Source of the DNA: JAIYDJ01 sp031400505
GTDB taxonomy: Bacteria; Pseudomonadota; Alphaproteobacteria; Rhodobacterales; Rhodobacteraceae
Direction of reading: 5' to 3'
DNA: 64,000 bases
Assembly: GCA_031400505.1 (NCBI GenBank)
Contig: JANNPZ010000090.1
Span: forward strand, 44,342-108,341
The position numbers and the translations under genes were made by a program. The notes below the pieces were generated by a model. That model made no database searches and was not told the DNA's origin. It saw only the letters and a program-made list of their open reading frames with translations. Each line of letters begins with the position of its first letter. The stretch's first letter is position 1. This document shows, piece after piece, positions 34,291-42,775 of this stretch.

Positions 34291-35218
34291 CCTCGCCATT
34301 GGGGCCGCGATCCTGCTGGCGGGGTCGGTCGCGGGCTTTTCGGGTTTGCGAAAGCGCCGTGCCGAGGCGGCGCATCCCCCGATGGGGCAGTTCGTCACAG
34401 TGAACGGCCTGCGGGTGCATTTTGACATGAAAGGCGCGGGGCCGGACATTGTGCTGCTGCACGGCGCATCGGGCAACCTGCGGGACTACACGTTTGCGCT
34501 GCGCGACTTGCTGACGCCGCATTTCCGGGTGACCAGTCTCGACCGCCCGGGATTGGGTTATTCGGACCTGTTGCCGAACGGCGGCTATTCGCTGGCCGAT
34601 CAGGTAGCGGTGTTGCGCGGGGCGACGGATCAGTTGGGGATCCTGCGGCCGGTACTGCTGGGGCAAAGCTTTGGCGGGTCGGTGGCGCTGGAATGGGCGT
34701 TGCAGGGCGGGCCCGCCGCGCTGGTTTTGCTGTGCACGCCGTCGCTGCCCTGGCCGGGGGGGTTGGATGCGTCCTATCAGGTGCTGTCCAATCCGGTGGG
34801 GGCGGCGGTCGTGGGATCGCTTGCCTCGGCCTTTGTTCCGGAAAGCTATGTCGAGAAGGCCGTGGCACGGGTCTTTGCCCCCGAGCCGGTCCCGGCAGGA
34901 TACATCGCGCATATCGGGGCGGAGCTGACCTTGCGGCGGGCGACGCTGATTGCCAACGCCCGGCAGGTCAACGGACTGCGTGCGCAACTGGAGGCGATGA
35001 AGCCGCGTTATGCGGCACTGTCTTTACCGGTCGAGTTGATCCACGGCGACGCCGATGTCATCGTACCATTGGCGATCCACTCGGCCAAACTGGTTGGCCT
35101 GCTGCCCGATGCGCGGCTGACGGTCATTGCCGGCGGGGGCCATATGCCGCAGCACCTGCATGCAGACCTGGTCGTCAAGGCCACGCAGCGGGCAGTATCA
35201 CGCGCCGGATTGCGCTGA
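34265..35218 (+). CDS. Alpha/beta hydrolase, probably membrane-anchored
   Basis: 317 residues from the ATG at 34265, overlapping metA by 26 bases; an earlier start lies deep in metA. An N-terminal hydrophobic segment (LVLNLAIGAAILLAGSVAGF) suggests an anchor or uncleaved signal. The hydrolase core shows the oxyanion HGASGN near 85, DRPGLGYSD near 115, the nucleophile elbow GQSFGGS (Ser about 138), the acid in HGDADVIVP and the catalytic His in GGGHMPQHLH near the end. All triad residues are present. Esterase, lipase or haloalkane-type activity cannot be separated from sequence. Confidence 0.88.
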   Translation: MTSRRLVLNLAIGAAILLAGSVAGFSGLRKRRAEAAHPPMGQFVTVNGLRVHFDMKGAGPDIVLLHGASGNLRDYTFALRDLLTPHFRVTSLDRPGLGYSDLLPNGGYSLADQVAVLRGATDQLGILRPVLLGQSFGGSVALEWALQGGPAALVLLCTPSLPWPGGLDASYQVLSNPVGAAVVGSLASAFVPESYVEKAVARVFAPEPVPAGYIAHIGAELTLRRATLIANARQVNGLRAQLEAMKPRYAALSLPVELIHGDADVIVPLAIHSAKLVGLLPDARLTVIAGGGHMPQHLHADLVVKATQRAVSRAGLR

Positions 35219-35260
35219 TCGTGGCAATCGCGATACTGGTCAAGGAACCGGAGGTGCATC

Positions 35261-36133
35261 ATGGACTTGCCATTTGACGGCGCAATCAGCCGCTATTTCC
35301 GCGAAAGCGCCCCAAAAGAGGTGCGTCGTGCCATCGAAAAGGCCGGCAAGGACGACATCCTGAGTGCCTCCTACCCCTACCGCGAGGAACTCAAGCGCAA
35401 GGACTATGAGGCGCAGATGGAGGCGCTGCAAATTCAGCTTGCGCGCTTCCAGGCCGGGGTCAAGGCCACGGGGCAGCGGGTTGTCGTGGTGTTCGAAGGC
35501 CGTGATGCTGCAGGCAAAGGTGGCGCCATCGCGTCGGTGCGCGAAAACATGAACCCCCGGCAGGTACAGGTGGCGGCCCTGGCCAAACCATCCGACCGCG
35601 AGGCGGCCCAGTGGTACTTTCAGCGCTATGTCGACTATTTTCCCGCAGCCGGAGAAATCGTGCTGTTTGACCGCAGTTGGTACAACCGCGCGATGATCGA
35701 GCATGTGTTTGGCTTTTGCACGAAAGACCAGCGCACCAAGTTCTTCCGCCAACTGCCGGATTTTGAACGGATGATCGTGGATGAAGGGATTGTGCTGATC
35801 AAGCTGTGGCTGGAGGTCGGTCGGGCTGAACAGCTCAAACGCTTCATGGACCGCGAGAAGGACCCGTTGAAACAATGGAAACTGTCGTCGATCGATATCG
35901 ACGGGCTTTCCAAATGGGATGCCTACAGCGAGGCCATCGACCAGACCATGAAGGCCAGCCATTTTCCACATGCGCCCTGGACGATCATCCTGTCGGACGA
36001 CAAGCCGCGCGCCCGGATTGCGGCGATCCAGACCCTGCTAGCTGCCGTCGAGTATCACGGAAAGGACCGCACCATGATCGGCAAAGTCGATCCGCTGATC
36101 TGCGGCGGCCCCGGGATCAGGCCGCAGGGCTGA
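35261..36133 (+). CDS. ppk2: Polyphosphate kinase 2 family protein
   Basis: 290 residues. PPK2 enzymes transfer phosphate between polyphosphate and nucleotides. Walker A-like FEGRDAAGKGG is at about 80-90, the polyphosphate/nucleotide-binding FDRSWYNRAMIEHVFGFC is at about 135-152, and the lid-region Arg/Lys-rich segment is REKDPLKQWKLSS. The length and single domain fit class I PPK2 (NDP to NTP). A TetR-type regulator begins 6 bases after the stop and may control it. An upstream gap of 42 bases from the hydrolase gene is small, so co-transcription is possible. Confidence 0.92.
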   Translation: MDLPFDGAISRYFRESAPKEVRRAIEKAGKDDILSASYPYREELKRKDYEAQMEALQIQLARFQAGVKATGQRVVVVFEGRDAAGKGGAIASVRENMNPRQVQVAALAKPSDREAAQWYFQRYVDYFPAAGEIVLFDRSWYNRAMIEHVFGFCTKDQRTKFFRQLPDFERMIVDEGIVLIKLWLEVGRAEQLKRFMDREKDPLKQWKLSSIDIDGLSKWDAYSEAIDQTMKASHFPHAPWTIILSDDKPRARIAAIQTLLAAVEYHGKDRTMIGKVDPLICGGPGIRPQG

Positions 36134-36139
36134 CGTCGG

Positions 36140-36751
36140 TTGAAACGCGGCTACCATCACGGCAATTTGAGGCAGGCCCTGGTCGATGCAGCACTCGGTC
36201 TGATCGTGCAGAGTGGCCCACAGGGGTTCACCCTGTCAGAGGCTGCAAAGGCCGCTGACGTGACCCCCGCCGCTGTCTATCGCCACTTTGCAGGCCGCGA
36301 CGATCTGATGGCCGAGGTCGCACGGCAAGGCTATGACATCTTTGCGGCGCTGATGGAGTTTGCCTACAACGACGGCAAGCCTTCGGCGCTTGCAGCGTTC
36401 GAGGCGACAGGGCGCGCCTACCTCGCCTTCGCCCGGCGGTATCCGGGGCACTATCAGGCGATGTTCGAATCCGGTCTGTCGTTCAACGCCTATCCCGACC
36501 TGGCGCTGGTGGCAGCGCGCGCGCGCGGTGTCCTTGAACGCGCAGCCGAGCAGTTGTCACAGCACATGCCAGCGGACCGTCGCCCCCCCGCCAGCATGTT
36601 TTCGGCGCATATCTGGGCCCTGAGCCACGGCGTGGTCGAGTTGTTCCTGCGCGGCGCACCAGGTGCCAAATCGGCCTTCCCGCCCGAAGATCTGCTGGAG
36701 GCGGGGATCGGGATTTACCTGCGCGGTCTGGGGTTATTGCCGCCCGAGTGA
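36140..36751 (+). CDS. TetR family transcriptional regulator
   Basis: 203 residues from a TTG start 6 bases after the ppk2 stop; no in-frame ATG would keep the HTH. The N-terminal MKRGYHHGNLRQALVDAAL with the HTH at TLSEAAKAADVTPAAVYRHF (about 34-53) is the TetR subgroup with a WHG-type C-terminal ligand domain. The effector is unknown. Being directly behind ppk2 it may act on that gene or on the dehydrogenase gene 87 bases downstream. Confidence 0.9.
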   Translation: MKRGYHHGNLRQALVDAALGLIVQSGPQGFTLSEAAKAADVTPAAVYRHFAGRDDLMAEVARQGYDIFAALMEFAYNDGKPSALAAFEATGRAYLAFARRYPGHYQAMFESGLSFNAYPDLALVAARARGVLERAAEQLSQHMPADRRPPASMFSAHIWALSHGVVELFLRGAPGAKSAFPPEDLLEAGIGIYLRGLGLLPPE

Positions 36752-36838
36752 CAGTTGCGACATGGCTTGTCGCGCAATCGCATGCCTTTGCATGCCGGCT
36801 CGGCAAGTTTGCAGCAAAACAGGCAAGGGAGTCCCGCA

Positions 36839-39256
36839 ATGAAAACCCATACGCGCGTGGTGGTGATTGGCGGCGGTGTCGTCGGTTGTTCGGTACTTTA
36901 CCACCTGACCAAGCTTGGCTGGTCGGATGTGACCTTGATCGAGCGTGCCGAGTTGACCGCCGGCTCGACCTGGCACGCGGCGGGCGGCTTTCACACCTTG
37001 AACGGCGACACCAACATGGCCGCCCTGCAAGGCTACACGATCCGTCTCTACAAAGAGCTTGAAGCGATCACCGGCATGTCCTGCGGTCTGCACCATGTCG
37101 GCGGTCTGACCCTGGCTGACAATCAGGAACGGTTCGACCAGCTGAAGGCCGAACGCGCCAAGCACCGCTACATGGGCCTTGATACCGCGATCCTGACCCC
37201 GGCCGAGGTCGAAAAGATGACCGACGGCATGGTGAACACCGCCGGTATTCTGGGTGCGCTTTATGACCCCCTTGACGGCCACCTTGACCCCTACGGCACC
37301 ACGCATGCCTATGCCAAGGCTGCGAAAATGGGCGGGGCAGAGATCATCCTGCACACCAAGGTCACAGCCACCAACCCGACGCCCGAAGGCTGGGAAGTGG
37401 TCACTGACAAGGGCACCATCCACTGCGAGCATCTGGTGAACGCAGCCGGCCTCTGGGCGCGCGAAGTGGGCGCTATGGCGGGGATCTATCTGCCCTTGCT
37501 GCCGATGGCGCACCAGTACCTCGTGACCGATGACATCCCAGAGATCGTCGCACGTGACGGGCGCGAGTTTCCGCATGTGATGGACCCGGGCGGCGAATCC
37601 TATTTGCGTCAGGAAGGCCGCGGCTTCTGCATCGGCTTTTACGAAAAACCCTGCGAGGGGTGGAGCATCGACGGCACCTCCTGGACCTGGGGGCAGGAAC
37701 TGCTGCCCGACCAGTATGACAAGATCGCGGACTCGGTCGAATTCGCCTACAAACGCTTCCCCGCCCTGCAGCGCGCAGGCGTGAAACGGGTGATCCACGG
37801 CCCCTTCACCTTTGCCCCCGACGGCAACCCGCTGATCGGCCCGGTGCAGGGGCGGCGCAACTACTGGTCGGCTTGTGCGGTCATGGCGGGCTTCAGCCAG
37901 GGCGGCGGGATGGGCCTTTCGCTCGCCCAATGGATGATCAACGGCGAGGTCGAACGCGACCCGCGCGGGTTTGACGTGTCGCGCTTTGGCACATGGACTA
38001 CGCCCGGCTATACCGTGCCCAAAGTGATCGAAAACTACCAGATGCGGTTCAGCGTCAGCTACCCCAACGAGGAACGCCCCGCCGCGCGCCCCTTCCGCAC
38101 CACCCCGATGTACGACCTGAACACGTCGATGCGCGCCGTCTGGGGTCAGCAATATGGGCTCGAAGTGCCGAACTACTTTGCCCTGCCGGGTGAGCCGCTC
38201 TATGAAACCCCGACCTTCAAACGCTCGAACGCGTGGGAGGCGACACGTCAGGAAGTCATGGCGGTGCGTGAAGGTGTCGGTATCAACGAAGTGCAGAACT
38301 TCGGCAAATATCGCGTCACTGGGCCCAATGCCCGGGCATGGCTTGACCGGATCATGGCGGGCTTGATCCCGAAACCGGGGCGCCTGTCGCTGACCCCGAT
38401 GCTGGCCCATTCCGGCAAGATCATCGGCGATTTCACCGTGTCCTGCCTGTCGGAAACCGAGTTTCAACTGACCGCGAGCTACGGCGCCCAAGGCTGGCAC
38501 GCCCGCTGGTTCGAACAGAACCTCGACGCCGGCGTGCAGGTCGAAAACATCTCGGACGCCCGCTCCGGCTTTCAGATTGCAGGCCCCCGCGCCCGCGACC
38601 TGTTGGCCCGTGTCACCCGTGCAGACGTCAGCGGCGATGCGTTCAAGTTCATGGACGTGCGCCGGATGACCGTGGGCATGGCCGACTGCATCGTGCAGCG
38701 CGTAAGCTACACCGCTGATCTAGGCTATGAAATCTACACCGACCACATGTCGGTGCGGCACTTGTGGTACACCCTGTCACAAGCCGGTGCCGACCTTGGC
38801 CTGCGTCCCTTCGGCATGCGCGCCATGATGTCCTTGCGTCTGGACAAATGGTTCGGCTCCTGGGGCCGCGAGTTTTCGCCCGACTACACGCCGCTTGAAA
38901 CCGGCCTCGACCGCTTCATCCGCTGGAACAAACCGGCCGACTGGATTGGCCGCGACGCCGCCAGCGCCGAAAAAGCCACCGGGCCGAAACGCAAACTTGC
39001 GACTTTCATTGTCGACGCCACTGATGCCGACGTCGTGGCATGGGAGCCGATCTGGCTCGACGGTGCTGTGGTGGGGTTCTGCACCTCGGGGGGGTTCTCG
39101 CACTACACCGGCCTCAGCCTCGCGCAAGGCTTCCTGCCCGCCGACCGGATCAAAGACGACCTCGCCGTCGAGATCGAAATCCTGGGCCAACGTCGCCCGG
39201 CCCGCGTCCACCTCGCGCCATTGTTCGACGCTGATGGCAGCAGAATGCGCGGCTAA
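36839..39256 (+). CDS. FAD/GcvT dehydrogenase of the dimethylglycine/sarcosine type
   Basis: 805 residues from the ATG at 36839 (GGGAG upstream). The N-terminal FAD-binding oxidoreductase has the dinucleotide motif VVVIGGGVVGCSVLYHL at 6-22 and the flavin-linked HAAGGFHTL near 47; the middle and C-terminal parts are GcvT aminomethyltransferase-like folate domains (FGKYRVTGPNARAWLDRI near 490; C-terminal GGFSHYTGLSLAQGFLPAD). Such enzymes demethylate dimethylglycine or sarcosine-like amines and hand the one-carbon unit to tetrahydrofolate. Roseobacters carry several paralogues, so the exact substrate is open. It would suit methylated-amine catabolism with the MttB-like protein 13 kb away. Confidence 0.9.
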   Translation: MKTHTRVVVIGGGVVGCSVLYHLTKLGWSDVTLIERAELTAGSTWHAAGGFHTLNGDTNMAALQGYTIRLYKELEAITGMSCGLHHVGGLTLADNQERFDQLKAERAKHRYMGLDTAILTPAEVEKMTDGMVNTAGILGALYDPLDGHLDPYGTTHAYAKAAKMGGAEIILHTKVTATNPTPEGWEVVTDKGTIHCEHLVNAAGLWAREVGAMAGIYLPLLPMAHQYLVTDDIPEIVARDGREFPHVMDPGGESYLRQEGRGFCIGFYEKPCEGWSIDGTSWTWGQELLPDQYDKIADSVEFAYKRFPALQRAGVKRVIHGPFTFAPDGNPLIGPVQGRRNYWSACAVMAGFSQGGGMGLSLAQWMINGEVERDPRGFDVSRFGTWTTPGYTVPKVIENYQMRFSVSYPNEERPAARPFRTTPMYDLNTSMRAVWGQQYGLEVPNYFALPGEPLYETPTFKRSNAWEATRQEVMAVREGVGINEVQNFGKYRVTGPNARAWLDRIMAGLIPKPGRLSLTPMLAHSGKIIGDFTVSCLSETEFQLTASYGAQGWHARWFEQNLDAGVQVENISDARSGFQIAGPRARDLLARVTRADVSGDAFKFMDVRRMTVGMADCIVQRVSYTADLGYEIYTDHMSVRHLWYTLSQAGADLGLRPFGMRAMMSLRLDKWFGSWGREFSPDYTPLETGLDRFIRWNKPADWIGRDAASAEKATGPKRKLATFIVDATDADVVAWEPIWLDGAVVGFCTSGGFSHYTGLSLAQGFLPADRIKDDLAVEIEILGQRRPARVHLAPLFDADGSRMRG

Positions 39257-39259
39257 CCC

Positions 39260-39332
39260 CATCATCTGTTCAAAAATATCCTCGGGGGGTGAGGCCCAAC
39301 GGGCCGAGGGGGGCAGACAGCCCCCCTTGTTT
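39260..39332 (+). repeat. Recurrent intergenic hairpin element, copy B
   Basis: Begins CATCATCTGTTCAAAAATAT directly after the dehydrogenase gene, continues CCTCGGGGGGTGAGGCC, then has two nested stems: GGCCC/GGGCC and GGGGGGC/GCCCCCC with a 5-base loop, followed by TTGTTT. In this copy it can work as the terminator of the upstream gene. It is nearly identical to copy C in the other orientation. Confidence 0.8.
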
Positions 39333-39357
39333 GCGGCATCTTAGATTGGTGCCCGAA

Positions 39358-39969
39358 ATGATGACGCAACCTGAAATCCTGATCCTCGCCGCCGGTGCCT
39401 CATCAAGGATGCGCGGGACCGACAAGTTGATGGAACCGGTCGGGGGCTGCGTCCTGATCGCCCATGTCGCGGTTCAGGCCGTGCAAACAGGCTGCCCTGT
39501 GTCCATTACCATTGATCCCGCCCGGCAGGCCCGCGCACAGGCTTTGGCCGGTCTGGCGTTGCGCCAGATATCTGTGACGGATCCGGCTGCGGGCATGACG
39601 GCGTCGCTTCAGGCGGGATTGGCGGCACTGCCGCCATCAGCGCCGGTTCTGGTGCTGCTGGCCGATATGCCTGACCTGACCACTGCGGACCTGCAGCTGA
39701 TCTTGCTGCATGCAAAGGCCAACCCCGAAGGGATCCTGCGCGCTTGCGACCGCGATGGTAGGCCTGGGCATCCGGTCTACTTTCCGGCCTGGCTGCGCCC
39801 CGAAATCATGGCTTTGCGCTGCACTGCGGGCCCCCGTGCAGTCTTGCAGGCCTACAAGAACCGTGTGGAGTTGATCACACTGCCCGACTTCAACGCCACC
39901 ACCGACCTTGACACACCGGAAGACTGGGCAGCCTGGCGCCGGCGCAAGGGTACAATCGGGCTGGATTAG
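39358..39969 (+). CDS. MobA-like NTP transferase (MocA type)
   Basis: 203 residues from 39358 (a second ATG follows at once at 39361). The nucleotide-binding start ILILAAGASSRMRGTDKLME (residues 6-25) and the metal-binding VLLADMPDLT near 99-108 place it among MobA-like cytidylyl/guanylyl transferases; a DGRPGHPVYF segment near 137 is typical of the MocA/CTP:molybdopterin cytidylyltransferase subgroup used for xanthine-dehydrogenase-type enzymes. No molybdenum hydroxylase is adjacent. The last bases overlap the 3' end of the opposite Hint gene by 4. Confidence 0.85.
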   Translation: MMTQPEILILAAGASSRMRGTDKLMEPVGGCVLIAHVAVQAVQTGCPVSITIDPARQARAQALAGLALRQISVTDPAAGMTASLQAGLAALPPSAPVLVLLADMPDLTTADLQLILLHAKANPEGILRACDRDGRPGHPVYFPAWLRPEIMALRCTAGPRAVLQAYKNRVELITLPDFNATTDLDTPEDWAAWRRRKGTIGLD

Positions 39970-42548
39970 CCACGCAGCAACACGGCCGCTTCATACGCCT
40001 TCAGCGTCAGACGCGCCGCCGGAAAAGCTGCGCCACCGACAAGGTCGGGGAACAGTGACAGCAATTCCTGCCGCTGCGCCGCGTGCAACCCGCCGAAGGT
40101 TTGTTCGCCTGGCTGAAAACTTTCCGACCATGCGCCGTCAGACCGCACGACTTCATGCCCCTCGAACATGAAATGCAGATAGCTTTGGGTTGACGGGGCA
40201 AGTCGCACAATCCCTGGCTGTCCGACCAGATGCGTCGCTGCCACCAGCACTTCGCGCTCACCGAACATCAATTCGGCGCGGGACCCGATCATCAACATCC
40301 GATGCTGTGGCGACACGATCAGATCGCGCGCAGGCAGGCCCTCCCCCAGCGCATCTTTTGCAATGCGCACAGGGTTGAAGGACGGATTAGAACGCAGGTC
40401 TTCCATCGTCAATTCCCTGCGCGCCATCCAGCAGATCGGCTGAAATCCGTTGTCCCGGGTCAGTACGTTCTGGCCGGGCACAAGATTTTCGACAGCGACA
40501 TCGCCGGTGTCGGTCAAGATCCTGCAGCCAGGTGTAAAGCAGGCAATGACGGTCTCGATCTCGGAAAAGGCGAGGGTGCCGGTTACAACACCCGCCGGAT
40601 TCAGAAATTCGACAGTGCCGGATTTGGTCGTCGGATCGTTTGCGGTGTAGTTTATTCTTGTGCCGGAATGGCGGTAAGCGGAAAGGTCAAGAACGTCGAC
40701 ATTGTCGCCCCCTGCGCCACCATCGACAACGTCGCCCGCACCCCCGAAAACACGATCCCGGCCGTCGCCGCCATTAAGCGTATCGGCACCCGTGCCCCCG
40801 ATCAGGGTGTCGTTGCCGGCGCCTGCGTCGATCAGGGTGCCCAGGGTCGTCACCGATGCATCGACAAGATCGCCCTGTGCGGTCAGGGTCAGCGCTTCGA
40901 TTTCGGTAAAGGAAATCGTGCCGTCAGCATTGGCAATGCTTCCACGCTCGTTGCCCGAGAAATTTACCGTGACAGGCGAGGTGACAGCGGCAAGGTCGAT
41001 CCGGTCGAAATCCGTGCCTGACGTGACGGATTCTCCTCCCTCGACAGTGTCGGTGCCAAAGCCGTCCTGCACCTGAAACGTGTCGGCATCCTCGTCGCCC
41101 GAAAGGGAGTCGTTGCCCGGACCGCCGATCAGCGTGTCGCTGCCCGCGCCACCATGGAGCCGGTCGGCTCCAGCGCCGCCATTTATGTGATCAGCGCCCG
41201 CATCGCCAAACACCGTGTCGTTTCCGTCGGACTCTGGGCCGAAACTGCCAAAGCTGTCATTGCCGGTGCCAAGGCTGGCCCAATCGTTGCCCGCTCCGCC
41301 GAATACGGTATCTGCATCCGCGCCGGCATAAATGACGTCGGCCCCTGCTCCGGTCGTAATGCTGTCACTCCCCGCACCGGCAAGGACATAGTCACCGTCC
41401 CCGATGGTGCCCCCGACCCCCAGCGCATCGCCGTTGTCGACCAGATCACCGTCCGGATCGCCCGCATAGCCTGCCGCAATCACGTCATTGCCGGCGGTGC
41501 CTTCAATGATGCCGTCGCGCGTGACTGCGGCGATGGTGTTGATCGTGATGAAACCGCCATCGGTGTTGCCGGTGCTGTCAACGATCGAATAGGTCAGCGT
41601 GTTCGCGCCAAGGTTGCCGTCACTGAACACCGTCACCGTAGAGTCGGCATTCAACCGGACCTGCTCGCCCGTCGACAGGGTGATGGTCTGTCCGGCCACG
41701 ACGGGCGTCCCGTTCAGGTGCGTGATCGTCAGCCCACCGTCGGTCTGGTCATTGTCGTTTGCCAGAATATCGAAGGTTCGGCTTGAATTGGCCAGCAGTT
41801 GCAATTCGTCGTCAAAAGCCAGCGCAAGGGTTTGGGCGCTGTTTCCGATGATCAGCAGATTGCTGTCAAATGACGCGTCGCCAGCGTCTGCGAGGCCAAT
41901 GCGAATGGTGTTGGCTTGACCGATGTTCACCGGGGCCTTGATGGTCAGCACGCGGGTAAAGCCGTCCATTTCAGTGTTGAACTGGTCGGCGGTGTTGTCG
42001 ATGTACAGGTTCTGGTTCAGCCCACCATTGACGGTATTGATCGCAATTTCGCCGTTGCTGGTGACAGAGGCGGGCACGAAGGTGCCATTCACCCAGACGC
42101 CAAAAACGTCGTTGAAGGCAGACCCGACATATTCGGGATATTCTTCGGACGAAAAGACGAATTGCATCGTCAGAAAGTCGCCGTCAGGGACGAACGTCAC
42201 AGTCAGGATTGCGCCGTCAAAAGTCTGTTGTCCGGCGATGCCGTTCAGAAGAGGATCGGCATCAACCGCGCCGTTTGTAAGGTTTTGCGTTGTGCCGGGC
42301 GCGGTGTTGGTGTTCGTGGTGCCGCTGGAGTTGGTGAAGGAACTGGCAAGTCCGGTCGACAGGATCACGCCGGTATCGCCCGGAACAATTCCGGCAATCG
42401 TCGATTGTGCGCCGCTGTAAATTCCGACCGATGCCGGATCACCCGAAAAAGTGGCCGATGTCACCACGATCCCATCGCCAAAGATCGCTGCCGCCAAATC
42501 CATTGGCGTGGCGGTCGAGTTGATGTTCAGTTCTGTCGCGATTGCCAT
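39966..42548 (-). CDS. RTX exoprotein with choice-of-anchor L and Hint domains
   Basis: 860 residues, no classical signal peptide. Order: choice-of-anchor L domain about 1-235 (start ELNINSTATPMDLAAAIFG, then FVFSSEEYPEYVGSAFNDVF), an Ig/cadherin-like linker about 240-340, a calcium-binding RTX region about 350-500 with repeats such as GGAGADRLHGGAGSDTLIGG, and a Hint domain about 665-800 beginning with the nucleophile in CFTPGCRI and having VSPQHRML. The lack of an N-terminal signal and the RTX repeats suggest type I secretion, but no T1SS genes are in the window. Tandem paralogue of the gene at 42776-45346. Autoprocessing by Hint is possible; target unknown. Confidence 0.88.
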   Translation of the reverse strand: MAIATELNINSTATPMDLAAAIFGDGIVVTSATFSGDPASVGIYSGAQSTIAGIVPGDTGVILSTGLASSFTNSSGTTNTNTAPGTTQNLTNGAVDADPLLNGIAGQQTFDGAILTVTFVPDGDFLTMQFVFSSEEYPEYVGSAFNDVFGVWVNGTFVPASVTSNGEIAINTVNGGLNQNLYIDNTADQFNTEMDGFTRVLTIKAPVNIGQANTIRIGLADAGDASFDSNLLIIGNSAQTLALAFDDELQLLANSSRTFDILANDNDQTDGGLTITHLNGTPVVAGQTITLSTGEQVRLNADSTVTVFSDGNLGANTLTYSIVDSTGNTDGGFITINTIAAVTRDGIIEGTAGNDVIAAGYAGDPDGDLVDNGDALGVGGTIGDGDYVLAGAGSDSITTGAGADVIYAGADADTVFGGAGNDWASLGTGNDSFGSFGPESDGNDTVFGDAGADHINGGAGADRLHGGAGSDTLIGGPGNDSLSGDEDADTFQVQDGFGTDTVEGGESVTSGTDFDRIDLAAVTSPVTVNFSGNERGSIANADGTISFTEIEALTLTAQGDLVDASVTTLGTLIDAGAGNDTLIGGTGADTLNGGDGRDRVFGGAGDVVDGGAGGDNVDVLDLSAYRHSGTRINYTANDPTTKSGTVEFLNPAGVVTGTLAFSEIETVIACFTPGCRILTDTGDVAVENLVPGQNVLTRDNGFQPICWMARRELTMEDLRSNPSFNPVRIAKDALGEGLPARDLIVSPQHRMLMIGSRAELMFGEREVLVAATHLVGQPGIVRLAPSTQSYLHFMFEGHEVVRSDGAWSESFQPGEQTFGGLHAAQRQELLSLFPDLVGGAAFPAARLTLKAYEAAVLLRG

Positions 42549-42699
42549 CGAAAACCGTTCCTGAAGTCGTCAGCCGACCTGCGGACCGTTAAAGATCCAA
42601 TAAAATCCCATGCTTTCTAAAGGGTCATTCAGGCGGCTTTGCGCGATGGCTGGGGCAATGGTTTGTTAAGACCGGGGCACCCCGCGCTGCGCAGTCAAG

Positions 42700-42726
42700 A
42701 AAAAGGGGGCCCGTAACAGGGCCCCC
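42700..42726 (-). terminator. Terminator after the second RTX-Hint gene
   Basis: Perfect 8-base stem (GGGGGCCC and GGGCCCCC) with a 6-base loop; on the minus strand it is followed by TTTTTCTT. It separates the two paralogous RTX-Hint genes into distinct transcripts. Confidence 0.9.
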
Positions 42727-42775
42727 GCCGGCATTGGCCGGGCAGAATTTCATGCATGCTTCAAATGCGGTCGCG

